Of a DNA stretch of 64,000 bases, positions 15,439-26,553 are shown one piece after another. The notes under the pieces were generated by a model. It did no database searches. It saw nothing but the letters and a program-made list of their open reading frames with translations, and was not told the DNA's origin. Where the stretch lies: NCBI RefSeq assembly GCF_003047295.1, contig NZ_PZYZ01000002.1, positions 744,001 through 808,000 on the forward strand, given 5' to 3'. The position numbers were made by a program, and so were the translations under genes. Every line of letters begins with the position of its first letter. The first letter of the stretch is position 1. This DNA comes from Nocardioides sediminis. Its GTDB lineage: Bacteria > Actinomycetota > Actinomycetes > Propionibacteriales > Nocardioidaceae.

Positions 15439-17340
15439 GCGCAGCCACACCGTCGCCAGCGGCGGCACGACGATGTCGGCGTACGCCGGGTGGTGGCCGT
15501 GTCCGCCCTCGACCGCCTCGACCGCGCCCAGGTTGCCGACGCCGGAGCCGGTGTAGGCCGACGCGTCGGTGTTGAGCACCTCGTTCCAGCGCCCGGTGGC
15601 CGTGAGAGGGAGCCGGTAGCCCTCGTGCGGCAGGGCGGCGAAGTTGGCGACGCACACCACGTCGGGCTCGCCGGGGGAGCGGCGCACGAACGAGAAGACG
15701 TTGCGGTTGGCGTCGTTGGCGTCGAGCCACTCGAAGCCCTCGGGAGAGTTGTCGCGTCCCCACAGGGCGCCCGAGGCGACGTACGCCGCGTTCATGTCGC
15801 GCACCATGGCGTGCACGCCGGAGTGCTCGGGGTGGTCGAGCAGCCACCAGTCGAGCTCGCGGGACTCCGCCCACTCCGACTCCTGGCCGATCTCGGCGCC
15901 CATGAAGAGCAGCTGCTTGCCAGGGTGCGCCCACATGAAGGCGAGGTAGGCGCGCAGGTTGGCCAGCTGCTGCCACCGGTCGCCCGGCATCTTGCGCAGC
16001 AGCGAGCCCTTGCCGTGCACGACCTCGTCGTGGCTGATGGGCAGGACGTAGTTCTCGGTGAAGGCGTAGACCAGGGAGAACGTCATCTGGCCGTGGTGGT
16101 GGCTGCGGTAGATGGGGTCCTTGGAGACGTAGCCCAGCGAGTCGTGCATCCACCCCATGTTCCACTTGAAGCCGAAGCCCAGGCCCCCCTCGGACGTCGG
16201 TCCGGTCACGCCCGGCCAGGCGGTCGACTCCTCGGCGATCGTCACCACGCCGGGGACGCGCTTGTAGACGGTGGCGTTCATCTCCTGGAGGAACTGCACG
16301 GCCTCGAGGTTCTCCCGGCCGCCGTGCTTGTTGGGGCTCCACTCGCCGTGCTCGCGGCCGTAGTCGAGGTAGAGCATGGAGGCCACGCCGTCCACGCGCA
16401 GCCCGTCGGCGTGGAACTCCTCGAGCCAGTAGAGCGCGTTGGCGTAGAGGAAGTTGCGCACCTCGTGGCGACCGAAGTTGAAGATGTGGGAGCCCCACTC
16501 CTTGTGCCAGCCGCGCTGCGGGTTGGGGTCCTCGTAGAGCGGGGTGCCGTCGAAGCGCGCCAGCGCCCACTCGTCGGTGGCGAAGTGGCCCGGCACCCAG
16601 TCCAGGATGACGCCGATGCCGGCCTGGTGGAGCCGGTCGATGAGCCGCTTGAGCCCGTCGGGGTCGCCGAAGCGCGCGTCGGGCGCGAAGTACGACGTCA
16701 CGTGGTAGCCCCACGAGCCGCCGAACGGGTGCTGCATCACCGGCATCATCTCGACGTGGGTGAAGCCGAGGTCCTGGAGGTAGGGCACCAGCGCGTCGGC
16801 GATGTCGTCCCAGGAGTAGAGGTCGCCGCCGTAGTGGCGCCGCCACGAGGCGAGGTGCATCTCGTAGATCGCCATCGGCTCGTCGACCGGCTGCTTGGTG
16901 ACCCGGTCCTGCATCCAGGCCGCGTCGCCCCACTCGTGGTCCGAGGCCCACACGATCGAGGCCGAGCTGGGCGGCTTCTCGGCGTAGAAGGCCATCGGGT
17001 CGGCCCGGTCGGTCCAGGCGCCGTCGGCCCCGCGCAGGCGGTACTTGTACTGGGACCCGACGCCCGCCTCGGGCACCAGGACGTGCCAGACGCCGGAGTC
17101 GCCGACGCGGGCCATCGGGTGCCGGGACCCGTCCCAGCCGGCCCACTCGCCGGCGACCTGCACCTCCAACGCGTTGGGTGCCCACACCCGGAACGTGGTG
17201 CCGTCCGGACCGGGGTGCGCCCCCAGGACCGTCCACAGCTGCTCGTGGCGGCCCTCGCCGATCAGGTGGACGTCGAGCTCGCCGGGGAGGCTCGGGTCGG
17301 GGGCGGCCCCGCCGGCGGCGGGGGTGCTGGATGTGGTCAT
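15424..17340 (-). CDS. glgB: 1,4-alpha-glucan branching enzyme
   Basis: A 638-residue GH13 enzyme that makes the alpha-1,6 branches of glycogen or the capsule-type glucan. After a Pro/Ala-rich leader there is a CBM48 domain (about 40-140, [17 protein letters not shown]), the catalytic barrel with [10 protein letters not shown] (nucleophile Asp317), IAEES (acid/base Glu370) and [13 protein letters not shown], and a C-terminal beta domain. It lacks the second N-terminal CBM48 domain of longer actinobacterial GlgB proteins. Last gene of the glgE-treS-mak-glgB operon: its ATG overlaps the mak stop as ATGA. The last codons are duplicated downstream. Confidence 0.95.
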   Translation of the reverse strand: MTTSSTPAAGGAAPDPSLPGELDVHLIGEGRHEQLWTVLGAHPGPDGTTFRVWAPNALEVQVAGEWAGWDGSRHPMARVGDSGVWHVLVPEAGVGSQYKYRLRGADGAWTDRADPMAFYAEKPPSSASIVWASDHEWGDAAWMQDRVTKQPVDEPMAIYEMHLASWRRHYGGDLYSWDDIADALVPYLQDLGFTHVEMMPVMQHPFGGSWGYHVTSYFAPDARFGDPDGLKRLIDRLHQAGIGVILDWVPGHFATDEWALARFDGTPLYEDPNPQRGWHKEWGSHIFNFGRHEVRNFLYANALYWLEEFHADGLRVDGVASMLYLDYGREHGEWSPNKHGGRENLEAVQFLQEMNATVYKRVPGVVTIAEESTAWPGVTGPTSEGGLGFGFKWNMGWMHDSLGYVSKDPIYRSHHHGQMTFSLVYAFTENYVLPISHDEVVHGKGSLLRKMPGDRWQQLANLRAYLAFMWAHPGKQLLFMGAEIGQESEWAESRELDWWLLDHPEHSGVHAMVRDMNAAYVASGALWGRDNSPEGFEWLDANDANRNVFSFVRRSPGEPDVVCVANFAALPHEGYRLPLTATGRWNEVLNTDASAYTGSGVGNLGAVEAVEGGHGHHPAYADIVVPPLATVWLRHEPG

Positions 17341-18743
17341 GACTGCTCCGTCCTGGCCAGTGCGTCGAGCGGGATGCCCACCCACGTCGGCCGGTTGCGG
17401 GCCTCGTAGACCGCCTCGTAGACGGTCTTGTCGGCCACGTACGCCGCGAGCAGGGTCTGCTCGTCGGCCGTCAGGTCGCGCCCGGCGTAGGCCGCCAGGA
17501 ACGCGGTGGAGTTGCGGGTGGACCACTCGGTGGCCCGGTAGGCCAGCTGTTCCTCGCTGCCGCTGGTGGGGTCGGCGGCGAAGCCGGTCATCATCACCAC
17601 GCGTGGCGCGTAGTCGAAGGACCGGAGCATCCCGGCGACGTCGCGCCACGGGGAGTCGGGGAGCATCCGCTCCGCGAGCGGCTTGGCCGGCTCGCCCTCG
17701 AAGTCGACGATCTTCCAGCCCCTGACCGTCCGCAGGGTCTGCCCGAGGTGCAGGTCGCCGTGCACCTGCTGGACGGTGATCTCCCCGAGCGCGGCCAGCG
17801 CGTCGTACGTCGCCCGCAGGGAGGCCTCGTGCGCGGCGAGCCCCGGCACGACCTGCAGCGCCTCGGTCAGCCGGCGGTGCATGGCGTCGGCGAGCTCGGC
17901 GACCTCGGCCGACGAGCGGGTGGAGACGGGGAAGTGCTCGGCCAGGGTCGCGTGCGTCTCGGCCAGCGCCGTCCCGAGCCGGGACGCCTCGCCGGCGAAG
18001 TCGCCGCCGACCTCCTCGGCGTGCAGGTCGGCCTCGGCGAAGAGGTTGCGCACGCTGGACAGGGCGAGCTCCCAGCCGTCGGAGGCGGTGCGCAGGAACT
18101 GCTGCAGCATCGCCAGCTGGATCGTGGTGTCGGCCTCCTCGTCGACGACGTCGAGCCAGCCGTAGAGCGCGGCGACGTGGTCGGAGCCGGCGCGGGTCAG
18201 CACCTCGTGGATCGAGATGTCCGGGTTGACCCCCGGGGTGACCTTGCGGAAGACCTTCATCAGCGAGTCCTCGCCGAAGGCGACCGAGGAGTTGGACTGC
18301 TCGCCGCTGAAGAGCGTGGAGTGCGCGTCGAGGTCGAGCTCGTGGCCGGCCACGCGGTGGAAGGCCAGGCGGTCGCGGGTGACGCGGCCGTCGGTGACGT
18401 CGGCGAACGCGCGCAGCCAGAGCGCCATCGACTGCCGGTCGTGGACCGCGTCGTAGACGAAGGCGTGCCCGAAGGCCTCGTCGTCCCAGTCGCCGACCGA
18501 CGCGTGCTCGAGCCGTTCCTGGTGCTCGGCGTAGTAGGCCAGGGGAAGCTGGTAGAGCTCGGTCTCACCTTCCGTCCCGTCTGGGTTCGTGTACGTCAGC
18601 TCGGCCAGCTCGATGGTCACGTGCAGGCCGGGCGGCGGGTTCGGGAGCTCGCCGACGCGGCGTACGCCGGTCAGCGCCCACTCCCGGCCCTTGCCGCCGA
18701 ACCAGCGGGCCTCGGCGATGAAGTCTCGCAGGGTGTCGGTCAC
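17337..18743 (-). CDS. mak: maltokinase
   Basis: A 468-residue kinase that phosphorylates maltose to maltose-1-phosphate with ATP, feeding GlgE. The N-terminal cap domain begins [18 protein letters not shown], the signature of Mak/Pep2. The kinase-fold core carries the catalytic loop HGDLHLGQ and the metal motif VDFEGEP. In many actinobacteria mak is fused to treS; here they are separate genes joined by a GTGA overlap, and the mak stop overlaps the glgB start. The GTG start is set by that overlap. Confidence 0.93.
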   Translation of the reverse strand: MTDTLRDFIAEARWFGGKGREWALTGVRRVGELPNPPPGLHVTIELAELTYTNPDGTEGETELYQLPLAYYAEHQERLEHASVGDWDDEAFGHAFVYDAVHDRQSMALWLRAFADVTDGRVTRDRLAFHRVAGHELDLDAHSTLFSGEQSNSSVAFGEDSLMKVFRKVTPGVNPDISIHEVLTRAGSDHVAALYGWLDVVDEEADTTIQLAMLQQFLRTASDGWELALSSVRNLFAEADLHAEEVGGDFAGEASRLGTALAETHATLAEHFPVSTRSSAEVAELADAMHRRLTEALQVVPGLAAHEASLRATYDALAALGEITVQQVHGDLHLGQTLRTVRGWKIVDFEGEPAKPLAERMLPDSPWRDVAGMLRSFDYAPRVVMMTGFAADPTSGSEEQLAYRATEWSTRNSTAFLAAYAGRDLTADEQTLLAAYVADKTVYEAVYEARNRPTWVGIPLDALARTEQS

Positions 18744-20488
18744 GCGCCCTCCTCGATGAGCCGCATCCAGTAGAAGCCGTAGCCGCCCAGGGTCAGGAGG
18801 TAGGGCAGCTCGCCGATGCGCGGGAACGGCACGCCGCCGAGCAGCTCGATCGGCACCATCCCCTCCCAGTGGCGCAGGTCGAGCTCGACCGGCTGCGGGA
18901 AGCGGGACAGGTTGTTGATGCAGAGGATGACGTCGCGGTTGCCGTCCTCGTCGACGTGCTCGCGCACGTAGGACAGCACGCAGGGGTTGGAGCCGCCGAG
19001 GTCGTGGAAGTCCCCGAGGCCGAACGCCGGGTGGCGGCGACGCGCGTGGACGAGCCGCCGGGTCCAGTGCAGCAGCGAGGAGGAGTTCTCCAGCTGGGCC
19101 TCGACGTTGACCGACTGGTAGCCGTAGACCGGGTCCTGGATGGCCGGCAGGTGCAGCCGTCCGGGGGTCGCGGCGGAGAAGCCGGCGTTGCGGTCGGGTG
19201 TCCACTGCATCGGCGTGCGGACGCCGTCGCGGTCACCGAGCCAGATGTTGTCGCCCATCCCGATCTCGTCGCCGTAGTAGAGCACCGGGGAGCCCGGGAG
19301 CGACAGGAGCAGGGCGGTGAACAGCTCCATCCGGTTGATGTCGTTGTCCAGCAGCGGGGCCAGCCGGCGGCGGATGCCGATGTTGGCCTTCATGCGGGGG
19401 TCCTTGGCGTACTCCTCCCACATGTAGTCGCGGTCCTCGTCGCTGACCATCTCGAGCGTGAGCTCGTCGTGGTTGCGCAGGAAGATGCCCCACTGGCAGT
19501 TGTCCGGGATCTTCGGGGTCTGCTCGAGGATCTCCGAGATCGGGAAGCGCGACTCGCGCCGCACGGCCATGAAGATGCGCGGCATCACCGGGAAGTGGAA
19601 GGCCATGTGGCACTCGTCGCCACCCACGGCCGGGTCGCCGAAGTACTCCACGACGTCTGCCGGCCACTGGTTGGCCTCGCAGAGCAGGACCCGGCCGGGG
19701 TAGTTGTCGTCGACGAACTTGCGGCACTTCTTGAGGAAGTCGTGGGTCTCGGGGAGGTTCTCCCCGTTGGTGCCGGGACGCTCGTAGAGGTAGGGGACGG
19801 CGTCGAGCCGGAACCCGTCGAGGCCCATGTCGAGCCAGAACGCCATCGCCTCGAGCATCGCGTCGTGGACGCGGGGGTTGTCGAAGTTGAGGTCGGGCTG
19901 GTGATGGAAGAACCGGTGCCAGAAGTACTGCTGGCGCACCGGGTCCCACGTCCAGTTGGACGGCTCGGTGTCGACGAAGATGACGCGCGCGTCCTCGTAG
20001 AGCTCGTCGGTGTCCGACCAGACGTAGAAGTCGCCGTACGGTCCCTCCGGGTCCTCACGGCTCGCCTGGAACCACGGGTGGGCGTCACTCGTGTGGTTCA
20101 TGACGAAGTCGATGATCACCCGGATGTCGCGCTTGTGGCACTCGTCGAGGAACTCGTGGAAGTCCTCGACGGTCCCGCACTCGGGGAGGATGTTGGTGTA
20201 GTCCGAGACGTCGTAGCCGCCGTCGCGCAGCGGCGAGGAGAAGAACGGCGGGACCCACAGGCAGTCGACGCCGAGCCACTGGAGGTAGTCGAGCTTCTCG
20301 ATCAGGCCCTTGAAGTCGCCGACCCCGTCGCCGTTGGAGTCGCGGAAGGACCGGACCATGACCTCGTAGAAGACGGCCGTCTTGAACCAGTCGGGTGTGG
20401 CCGCGGTGGTCGAGGTGTCCTCGAACTCCTCGTTGCCGCTGTGGGGGTGGGGCTGCGCTCCGGTGGGGGGGACGGGGATCGCGGTCAA
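18740..20488 (-). CDS. treS: trehalose synthase / maltose alpha-glucosyltransferase
   Basis: A 582-residue GH13 enzyme that interconverts trehalose and maltose. Catalytic features are visible: [24 protein letters not shown] (nucleophile Asp229), LLCEANQWP (Glu271) and [10 protein letters not shown]. The N-terminal 30 residues are a Pro/His-rich tail. I set the start at a TTG (20488) whose bases overlap the TGA of glgE; AGGAGG lies five to six bases upstream, a strong ribosome site. The next plausible codons downstream would cut into conserved sequence. Second gene of the operon, supplying maltose to Mak. Confidence 0.93.
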   Translation of the reverse strand: MTAIPVPPTGAQPHPHSGNEEFEDTSTTAATPDWFKTAVFYEVMVRSFRDSNGDGVGDFKGLIEKLDYLQWLGVDCLWVPPFFSSPLRDGGYDVSDYTNILPECGTVEDFHEFLDECHKRDIRVIIDFVMNHTSDAHPWFQASREDPEGPYGDFYVWSDTDELYEDARVIFVDTEPSNWTWDPVRQQYFWHRFFHHQPDLNFDNPRVHDAMLEAMAFWLDMGLDGFRLDAVPYLYERPGTNGENLPETHDFLKKCRKFVDDNYPGRVLLCEANQWPADVVEYFGDPAVGGDECHMAFHFPVMPRIFMAVRRESRFPISEILEQTPKIPDNCQWGIFLRNHDELTLEMVSDEDRDYMWEEYAKDPRMKANIGIRRRLAPLLDNDINRMELFTALLLSLPGSPVLYYGDEIGMGDNIWLGDRDGVRTPMQWTPDRNAGFSAATPGRLHLPAIQDPVYGYQSVNVEAQLENSSSLLHWTRRLVHARRRHPAFGLGDFHDLGGSNPCVLSYVREHVDEDGNRDVILCINNLSRFPQPVELDLRHWEGMVPIELLGGVPFPRIGELPYLLTLGGYGFYWMRLIEEGA

Positions 20489-22455
20489 CGGGGCCTCCTG
20501 ACGGAGATGATGTGGGCGGGCTCGTGGCCGGGGTCGAGGCGGACGTAGCTGTGCTGGCTCCAGCTCCAGTCCTCGCCGGTGATCTCGTCGTGCGCCACGA
20601 ACGAGTCGTGCCAGTCCATGCCGAGGGCCGGCATGTCGAGGTGCACCATCGTCTCGCGGGTGCCGTGCGGGTCGAGGTTGACCACGACGAGCACGACGTC
20701 GTCGCCGTGCCTCTTGGAGTAGACGAGCACGTGGTCGTCGTCGCTGTGGTGGACCGTGAGGTTGCGCAGCAGCTGGAGGGCGGGGTGGTGCCGCCGGATC
20801 TCGTTGAGCCGGGTGAGGTACGGCGCGAGGGTGCGGCCCTCCGCGTCCGCGCGGTCCCAGTCGCGGATGCGGATCTGGTACTTCTCGGAGTCGAGGTACT
20901 CCTCGCTGCCCGGCTTGACCGCCACGTGCTCGTAGAGCTCGTAGCCCGCGTAGACCCCCCAGCTCGGCGACCCGGTGGCCGCGATCGCCGCGCGCACCTT
21001 GAACGCCGCCGGCCCGCCGTACTGCAGGTAGGCGTGCAGGATGTCGGGGGTGTTGACGAAGAAGTTGGGTCGCATGAGGTGGTCGGACTCGGTGGCCACC
21101 TCGGTGAGGTAGTCCTCGAGCTCGCGCTTGCCGGTGCGCCACGTGAAGTAGGTGTAGCTCTGGTGGTAGCCGACCGCGCCGAGGCCGTGCATCATCGCCG
21201 GCCGGGTGAAGGCCTCGGAGAGGAAGATGACGTCGGGGTCGGTGCGCCGCACCTCCTTGAGCAGCCACTCCCAGAACGCCAGCGGCTTGGTGTGCGGGTT
21301 GTCGACGCGGAAGATGCGCACGCCGTGGGACATCCACAGGCGCACGATGCGCAGCACCTCGCGGCAGATGCCGGTCGGGTCGTTGTCGAAGTTGACCGGG
21401 TAGATGTCCTGGTACTTCTTCGGCGGGTTCTCCGCGTAGGCGATCGACCCGTCGGCACGGGTGGTGAAGAACTGCGGGTGGCTGGTCACCCACGGGTGGT
21501 CGGGCGCGGCCTGCAGCGCGAGGTCGAGCGCGACCTCGAGGCCCAGCTCGCCGGCCCGTGCGACGAACGCGTCGAAGTCGTCGAAGTCGCCCAGGTCCGG
21601 GTGGATGGCGTCGTGGCCGCCGTCCTTGCTGCCGATCGCCCACGGCGAGCCGGTGTCCTCGGGGCCCGGCGTGAGGGTGTTGTTGGGGCCCTTGCGGTTG
21701 ACCTCGCCGATCGGGTGGATCGGCGGCAGGTAGATCACGTCGAAGCCCATCGCCGCGACGGCGTCGAGCCGCTTCGCCGCGGTGCGGAAGGTGCCGCTCG
21801 TGACCCGGCCGGTCCTCTCGTCCTTCGTCGCGCCCTCGGAGCGGGGGAAGAACTCGTACCAGCTGCCGTAGAGCGCGCGGGTGCGGTCGGCGTACACCGG
21901 GTAGGGGCCCTCGGTGGAGACGAGCTCCCGCAGGGGGTGGTCGCGCAGCACGGACCACAGCTCGGGGCTCTGCATGGCCGCGAGACGCGCCTGGACCGGC
22001 CGGTCGGTGTCGGCGGCGGCCTGGGCCGCGCCCCTGACGATCGAGGACTCGTGGCCGTCGAGGTCGCCGGCGGCGATCACGCGCTCGAGCAGCAGCCGGC
22101 CCTCGGTGAACATCAGCTCGACGTCGACGCCGGCGGGGATCTTGATCCCGGCGTCGTGCTCCCAGGTGGCGAGGGGGTCGGACCACGCCACGACCTCGAA
22201 CGTCCAGGCGCCCTCGCTGTCCGGGGTGACCCAGGCGTCGTACCGGTCGGGCACCTCGCCGTGCTTGACCATCCGCACCGGCGCCCGGCGAGCGCCGGTC
22301 GGGTCGGTCAGCACGACCTCGGCGCTGAGCTGGTCGTGCCCCTCGCGGAAGACCGAGGCGCGGACGGGCAGCGGCTCGCCGACGGTGGCCTTGGCCGACT
22401 GACGGCCGAGGTCGACGACGGGGGAGACGTCCATGACAGGGATTCGTCCAACCAT
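20485..22455 (-). CDS. glgE: alpha-1,4-glucan:maltose-1-phosphate maltosyltransferase
   Basis: A 656-residue GH13_3 enzyme that extends linear alpha-1,4-glucan with maltosyl units from maltose-1-phosphate. The N-terminal beta domain starts [17 protein letters not shown]; the barrel has [28 protein letters not shown] (nucleophile Asp385) and FLSEAFTRP (Glu414). The 29-residue Asp-Glu spacing equals that of the characterised Streptomyces enzyme. First gene of the glgE-treS-mak-glgB operon. A 6-bp inverted repeat just upstream may be an operator. Loss of GlgE is known to be toxic in mycobacteria through maltose-1-phosphate build-up. Confidence 0.96.
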   Translation of the reverse strand: MVGRIPVMDVSPVVDLGRQSAKATVGEPLPVRASVFREGHDQLSAEVVLTDPTGARRAPVRMVKHGEVPDRYDAWVTPDSEGAWTFEVVAWSDPLATWEHDAGIKIPAGVDVELMFTEGRLLLERVIAAGDLDGHESSIVRGAAQAAADTDRPVQARLAAMQSPELWSVLRDHPLRELVSTEGPYPVYADRTRALYGSWYEFFPRSEGATKDERTGRVTSGTFRTAAKRLDAVAAMGFDVIYLPPIHPIGEVNRKGPNNTLTPGPEDTGSPWAIGSKDGGHDAIHPDLGDFDDFDAFVARAGELGLEVALDLALQAAPDHPWVTSHPQFFTTRADGSIAYAENPPKKYQDIYPVNFDNDPTGICREVLRIVRLWMSHGVRIFRVDNPHTKPLAFWEWLLKEVRRTDPDVIFLSEAFTRPAMMHGLGAVGYHQSYTYFTWRTGKRELEDYLTEVATESDHLMRPNFFVNTPDILHAYLQYGGPAAFKVRAAIAATGSPSWGVYAGYELYEHVAVKPGSEEYLDSEKYQIRIRDWDRADAEGRTLAPYLTRLNEIRRHHPALQLLRNLTVHHSDDDHVLVYSKRHGDDVVLVVVNLDPHGTRETMVHLDMPALGMDWHDSFVAHDEITGEDWSWSQHSYVRLDPGHEPAHIISVRRPR

Positions 22456-22464
22456 GCGCCCACA

Positions 22465-22491
22465 CTTGCGAAACGCGGGGACTCACGCAAG
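22465..22491. promoter_or_regulatory. candidate operator upstream of glgE operon
   Basis: Inverted repeat CTTGCG (22465-22470) and CGCAAG (22486-22491), 15 bp apart, 10 to 36 bp before the glgE ATG. The position suits a repressor site of a LacI/maltose-type regulator, but no regulator gene is adjacent. No clear -10 was recognised. Confidence 0.3.
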
Positions 22492-22511
22492 CCGCCGGAC
22501 GGGCGGGTGAC

Positions 22512-22545
22512 GCGCGTCCCACCCCTGGGGTCGGGCGGGACGCGC
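22512..22545. terminator. hairpin after the M36 protease gene
   Basis: Thirteen-position stem with one mismatch (arms 22512-22524 and 22533-22545, GCGCGTCCC pairing with GGGACGCGC) and an 8-nt loop. It lies between the M36 stop and the glgE promoter region on the same strand, separating the two transcription units. Confidence 0.65.
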
Positions 22546-22561
22546 CACCACGTGCCGGTGC

Positions 22562-25500
22562 TCAGCGTCGTACGACGATCCGCACCACGTCCGAGCGCGA
22601 CGGCGCGAGGGCCCGTCGGTCGGCCGGCCGGAAGGCCACCCGCAGACGGTGGGTGCCCGGGGCCAGCCGGCGGGCGACCCGCATCCGCAGGACCGTGCGG
22701 TCGGCCCGCGCCGTGGCCAGCCGGCGGCCGTCGAGGACGACCACCCACCGGCCGAGTCGGTCCGGGCGCGGGCCGTCCACGACGAGGCGGGCCCGCAGGC
22801 GGGGTGCCGCGTTGGCCGGCGTCTGCACCGCGCGGCGGACCCGGAGCCGCACCGACGTGGCCGTCCGGCCGGCGGCGCTCGCGGTCCCGGTCGCAGCCCC
22901 GGTCGCGGTCCCGGTCGTCGTCCCGGCGTCCGTCGAGCCGGTCGCGCCGCTGGTGTCCGGGCTGCCCGTGTCGCCCGTGTCGCCCGTGTCGCCCGTGTCG
23001 CCCGTGTCGCCCGTGCCGGCGTCCGCTCCGCCGAAGACCTGCAGCTCGGCGGCGTGGACGATGGTGCCGCGGTCCGAGGCGGTCTTGCAGTCGGTGTCGT
23101 TGAGCGGGTCGGCGTCCTGCTCCCCGGCGTACAGCTCCTGGCCCGTGCACTGGTTGTGCAGGGCGACGAGCCGCACGGCGGCCGCCTCGGTGTCCGGGAC
23201 GTCGAAGGAGCGCAGGGTCAGGTCGGGCGCCACCGGCCGCGGGAGGCCCGACGGGAACGCGTCGGCCGGGGAGGTGTAGAACCGCGACCAGGAGGCGTCC
23301 GCCGAGGCGCAGTCGGCCGTGCACGCCTCGAGGGCGAACTGGCGCAGCGCGGTGAAGCGCGAGCCCGAGTCCGGGTCCTCCTGGGCCAGGGGGAGCGCGT
23401 TCGGGTCGGCCGGTGCCGGGGTGAGCATGGCGCTCACCTGCACCCGGCGGACCGTCTGCACGTCGCCGGCCAGGTCCACGGCGACCGAGGGGGTGGTCTC
23501 GTCGACGTTGCCCTCGGTGACGCCGCCCCAGTTGGTCGCCTCGGTCCCGTCGATGAGGTGCTCGGCGTTGAGCGACCCCTCGGTGGCGCCGAGGACGCTC
23601 GCGCCGGCGGCGGCACTGGCGAGGTTGGGCTCGTCGGCGACGGTGACCGTGCGGGCGTCCGTGCCCTCGACGGTCATGGTGAAGCGGGTGAAGCCGCGGT
23701 CCGAGGAGACGGCCACCATCTCGTAGGTGCCCGGTGTGAACGACGCAGTCGCGCCCACGGGCGAGCTGCCGACGGTGTCGGCGACCGGCGTGGCGCGGGC
23801 CTCGTAGTCGCCCACGTAGATCTGTGACGGGCTGCCGGTGGCGAAGGTGACCTCGGCGTTGCCGGAGACGGGCGAGGCGAAGCTGGGGACCGGCTCGTGG
23901 TCGTCGGGGCCGCTCACCGACGCACCACCGCCCATGCCGCGACGCGCGAAGGCCTGCCAGAGCAGGTCGCGGTGGGCGCCGCCGAACCGCATCCGGTCGG
24001 CCGCGATCATCGCGTCCCGGGCGTCGAGCATCGAGGTGGCACCCTGCTGGAGCAGGAAGGAGTCGAACATCAGCTGGACCCAGCGGCGGTTGCCCGGGCA
24101 CAGCTCGACCGGGTGGGGCGTCCGCTCCGCCGTGGCCTGCGCGCACCGCAGCTGCAGGGCGGCGTCGTCGGCGGGGAACTGCGCGTCGTACTCCTCGACG
24201 AGCGCCTGGCGGACCTCCCACATCGTGCCGTTCCAGATCTCGCCGTCGGCGTGCACCTCGGGTCCGGTGGAGTCGAAGCCGTAGTCGGAGAAGTTGAGCG
24301 GGTTGTCGTCGATGGCGTAGTCGCGGATCGCGGTCTCGGTGTTGCCGGTCGCGTAGGCGCCGACGGCCCACACGTTGCCGCCGTTGCTGTAGCCGTGGCT
24401 GAACTGGTACTCCCCGGCGACCAGGTCGCCCCACGACTCACCCATCGCGCCGCCCTGCTCGGAGGTCAGGCCGTCGTCGGGGCCGCCGACCATGCGGTTG
24501 GTGATGGCGTGGGTGTACTCGTGGCCGACGATCCCCATGTCGAGGCCGCCGTCGGTGCACGGCGCGTAGAAGGCGCCGGCGATCGGCTGGAAGAGGTACT
24601 GGTTGGTGATGCCGGGCGTGCCGTCCTGCAGCGTGATCTGGTTGGCGTTGTCCCGGCCGAGGTACGACGGGTTGCCGCCGGTGAGCGCGCCCGCCTGGGC
24701 GTTGCCGACCTCGGGGTCGCCGCCGACGCCGCCCCGACCGCCGTTCTCGACCTGCATGTTGTAGTTCTTCTCGGTGAAGCCGAGGTAGTAGCTGTAGTCG
24801 TGCATGCGGTTGTGGGCGGCGAAGAGGTTGCCCACGGATGCGTCGATGTCGTTCCCGCCGGGGACGAGCTGGGCGGGATCGCACCTGCTGTTGTTCCAGG
24901 CGTCCGTGAACTCCGCGGTGTACTCGCGCGTCGGCGAGACCGGCGCCTGGAGGAGGCCGCCGGGCGTCAGCGGGCTCGCCCACGCCTCGCGGGTGGACGC
25001 GTTGTTGCCGAGGGTGGTCGACGTGGGCAGGGAGCCGCCGCCGAGGGTGTCCCACGGACCGGGGGCCGCGATGTTGGCCAGGGAGAGGTCGCAGCCCTCC
25101 TCGAGGTTCCAGCAGCCGACCACGGAGTTCGACGGCATCTCGCCGGGGCCGTCGAGCGTCGGGTTGGCGGTGAAGTAGCGCCAGCGCGGGTTGGTCTGGA
25201 GCGTGTCGGCGGACGGGGCGGCCTGGTCGCTGGCCAGCACCGTGAGGGCGTACTGGCCGAGCACCACCGACGCCTCGTCGAACGGGCAGACCTCGATGCC
25301 GTAGGTGCCCGCGAGGATGCTGTCCGCGGAGTACGACGCCACCTCGGGGCTGGTGAGCAGGTCCTGGGACAGCAGGACCTCGCCGCCCGGGCCGTAGAGG
25401 TCGAAGGTCACGTCGTCGGCCGGCAGGGCCAGGGCAGCGACGTTGATCGACCGGGTCAGGTCGTCGGTGAGCTCGAAGGTGTGCCGCGGTCCGCAGCCCG

Positions 25501-26437
25501 CGGCGGTGATCGCGCCCTGGAACGTCTGGGCGTCGTTCATGTTGTCGACCTGGTTGCGGCGCACCAGCACGTCGCCGGAGATCGCGTCGACCAGGACGGT
25601 GTGGGCCAGGGCGGCGCCGCCGGCGACGTCGACGACGTTGGCCTCGAAGACCGGCCGCACGGTGGTCGCGTCGACGGCCAGGGCGCGGAGCCGGACCTGC
25701 TGCTCCTGCGCCAGACCCGGTACGTCGAGCCGGGTCCAGGCGCCGAGGGACGCTGCCTCCTCGACCACGTCCACGACGCCCGCGTCGACGGGACGGCCGA
25801 CGTCGGCGGCCGCGGCCAGCCAGCCCTCGACCGGAGTGAGGGTCGCCGAGGGGGGAGCGGAGGCGGCGCGGGTCAGCGACGAGGACGCGTAGGCGACCTG
25901 TCCGTCGGCGACGCCGACGGTGACCATGCCGCCGGTGGCCGGCACCAGCGCGCCGTACCGCTGGCGGAACAGGACGGCGCGGGCGTCGCTGCCGGCGAGC
26001 TCCTGGGCCGCGACCAGGTCGAGGTCGGCGACCTCGGCCGCCGTCAGGCCGAACACCGCGGCGTGCTCCGCCAGCCACGCGCGGGCACCGTCGGCCGGGC
26101 TGCCGGGGGCGTCGCCGAGGGAGCCGTCGGCGGGGAGGACCGAGGCGGGGGAGCCGAGGTCGTTCCAGCGCAGCGTGACCGGGCCGAGGCCCTCCGCCGC
26201 CGCGCGCTGCGAGGCCAGGGGGGCGACGGCGGCACGCGTGTCGACGTCGACGAGGCCGTGGACCGGGTCGCCGAGGGTGCGCACGTCGTCGGCGGAGGCG
26301 CGGGAGCCGGCGGACGCGCCGGGCCGGCTGCCGGGCTGGGCCTCGGCGGCGATGGTGCCGAGGGCGGTGAGGGAGGAGGCCGAGAGGAGGCCGGCGACCG
26401 CGACGGTGACGCGGCGCGCGAGGGGGGTGCGGGTCAT
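22562..26437 (-). CDS. secreted M36 (fungalysin-type) zinc metalloprotease, multidomain
   Basis: A 1291-residue exported preproprotein. Order: signal peptide (about 1-33), FTP/propeptide region (about 60-280), a PPC-like beta domain (about 300-400), the M36 catalytic domain with zinc motif HEYTH (639-643) and third ligand GESWGD (Glu667), a carboxypeptidase-regulatory-like segment, a discoidin-like domain (about 960-1110, DGTEATNWGG), a TGD-repeat linker (near 1145) and an Ig-like end domain (about 1190-1291). It should mature by loss of the propeptide and degrade extracellular protein. It interrupts the glucan gene region without obvious functional connection. A GTTGAGGGCGC leader precedes the ATG. 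Confidence 0.9.
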   Translation of the reverse strand: MTRTPLARRVTVAVAGLLSASSLTALGTIAAEAQPGSRPGASAGSRASADDVRTLGDPVHGLVDVDTRAAVAPLASQRAAAEGLGPVTLRWNDLGSPASVLPADGSLGDAPGSPADGARAWLAEHAAVFGLTAAEVADLDLVAAQELAGSDARAVLFRQRYGALVPATGGMVTVGVADGQVAYASSSLTRAASAPPSATLTPVEGWLAAAADVGRPVDAGVVDVVEEAASLGAWTRLDVPGLAQEQQVRLRALAVDATTVRPVFEANVVDVAGGAALAHTVLVDAISGDVLVRRNQVDNMNDAQTFQGAITAAGCGPRHTFELTDDLTRSINVAALALPADDVTFDLYGPGGEVLLSQDLLTSPEVASYSADSILAGTYGIEVCPFDEASVVLGQYALTVLASDQAAPSADTLQTNPRWRYFTANPTLDGPGEMPSNSVVGCWNLEEGCDLSLANIAAPGPWDTLGGGSLPTSTTLGNNASTREAWASPLTPGGLLQAPVSPTREYTAEFTDAWNNSRCDPAQLVPGGNDIDASVGNLFAAHNRMHDYSYYLGFTEKNYNMQVENGGRGGVGGDPEVGNAQAGALTGGNPSYLGRDNANQITLQDGTPGITNQYLFQPIAGAFYAPCTDGGLDMGIVGHEYTHAITNRMVGGPDDGLTSEQGGAMGESWGDLVAGEYQFSHGYSNGGNVWAVGAYATGNTETAIRDYAIDDNPLNFSDYGFDSTGPEVHADGEIWNGTMWEVRQALVEEYDAQFPADDAALQLRCAQATAERTPHPVELCPGNRRWVQLMFDSFLLQQGATSMLDARDAMIAADRMRFGGAHRDLLWQAFARRGMGGGASVSGPDDHEPVPSFASPVSGNAEVTFATGSPSQIYVGDYEARATPVADTVGSSPVGATASFTPGTYEMVAVSSDRGFTRFTMTVEGTDARTVTVADEPNLASAAAGASVLGATEGSLNAEHLIDGTEATNWGGVTEGNVDETTPSVAVDLAGDVQTVRRVQVSAMLTPAPADPNALPLAQEDPDSGSRFTALRQFALEACTADCASADASWSRFYTSPADAFPSGLPRPVAPDLTLRSFDVPDTEAAAVRLVALHNQCTGQELYAGEQDADPLNDTDCKTASDRGTIVHAAELQVFGGADAGTGDTGDTGDTGDTGDTGSPDTSGATGSTDAGTTTGTATGAATGTASAAGRTATSVRLRVRRAVQTPANAAPRLRARLVVDGPRPDRLGRWVVVLDGRRLATARADRTVLRMRVARRLAPGTHRLRVAFRPADRRALAPSRSDVVRIVVRR
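22964..23017. repeat. 9-bp coding tandem repeat
   Basis: Five perfect copies of GCCCGTGTC and a sixth imperfect copy (22964-23017), reading on the minus strand as an Asp-Thr-Gly linker in the M36 protease. Such repeats can change length by slippage without a frameshift. Confidence 0.85.
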
Positions 26438-26517
26438 GCGCCCTCAACGGCGCAGGTCGGGGCCGGGTTACGGCTGGACTGGTCCACCACCGTCGACGAC
26501 GCGGCCCACCCCGACTG

Positions 26518-26547
26518 TTGGATCGATCAAAGGAAATGCCCTACCGT
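26518..26547 (+). promoter_or_regulatory. promoter of glgP (leaderless)
   Basis: A -35 TTGGAT (26518-26523), 18-bp spacer and -10 TACCGT (26542-26547) followed by six bases and GTG 26554. The hexamer lies exactly at -12 to -7 of that GTG. Confidence 0.6.
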
Positions 26548-26553
26548 CGGTCC

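Noticed and set aside
20395..23103. 902-codon + strand frame opposite glgE and the end of the M36 gene
   Set aside because: Antisense shadow with no recognisable motif; glgE has all catalytic residues on the minus strand.
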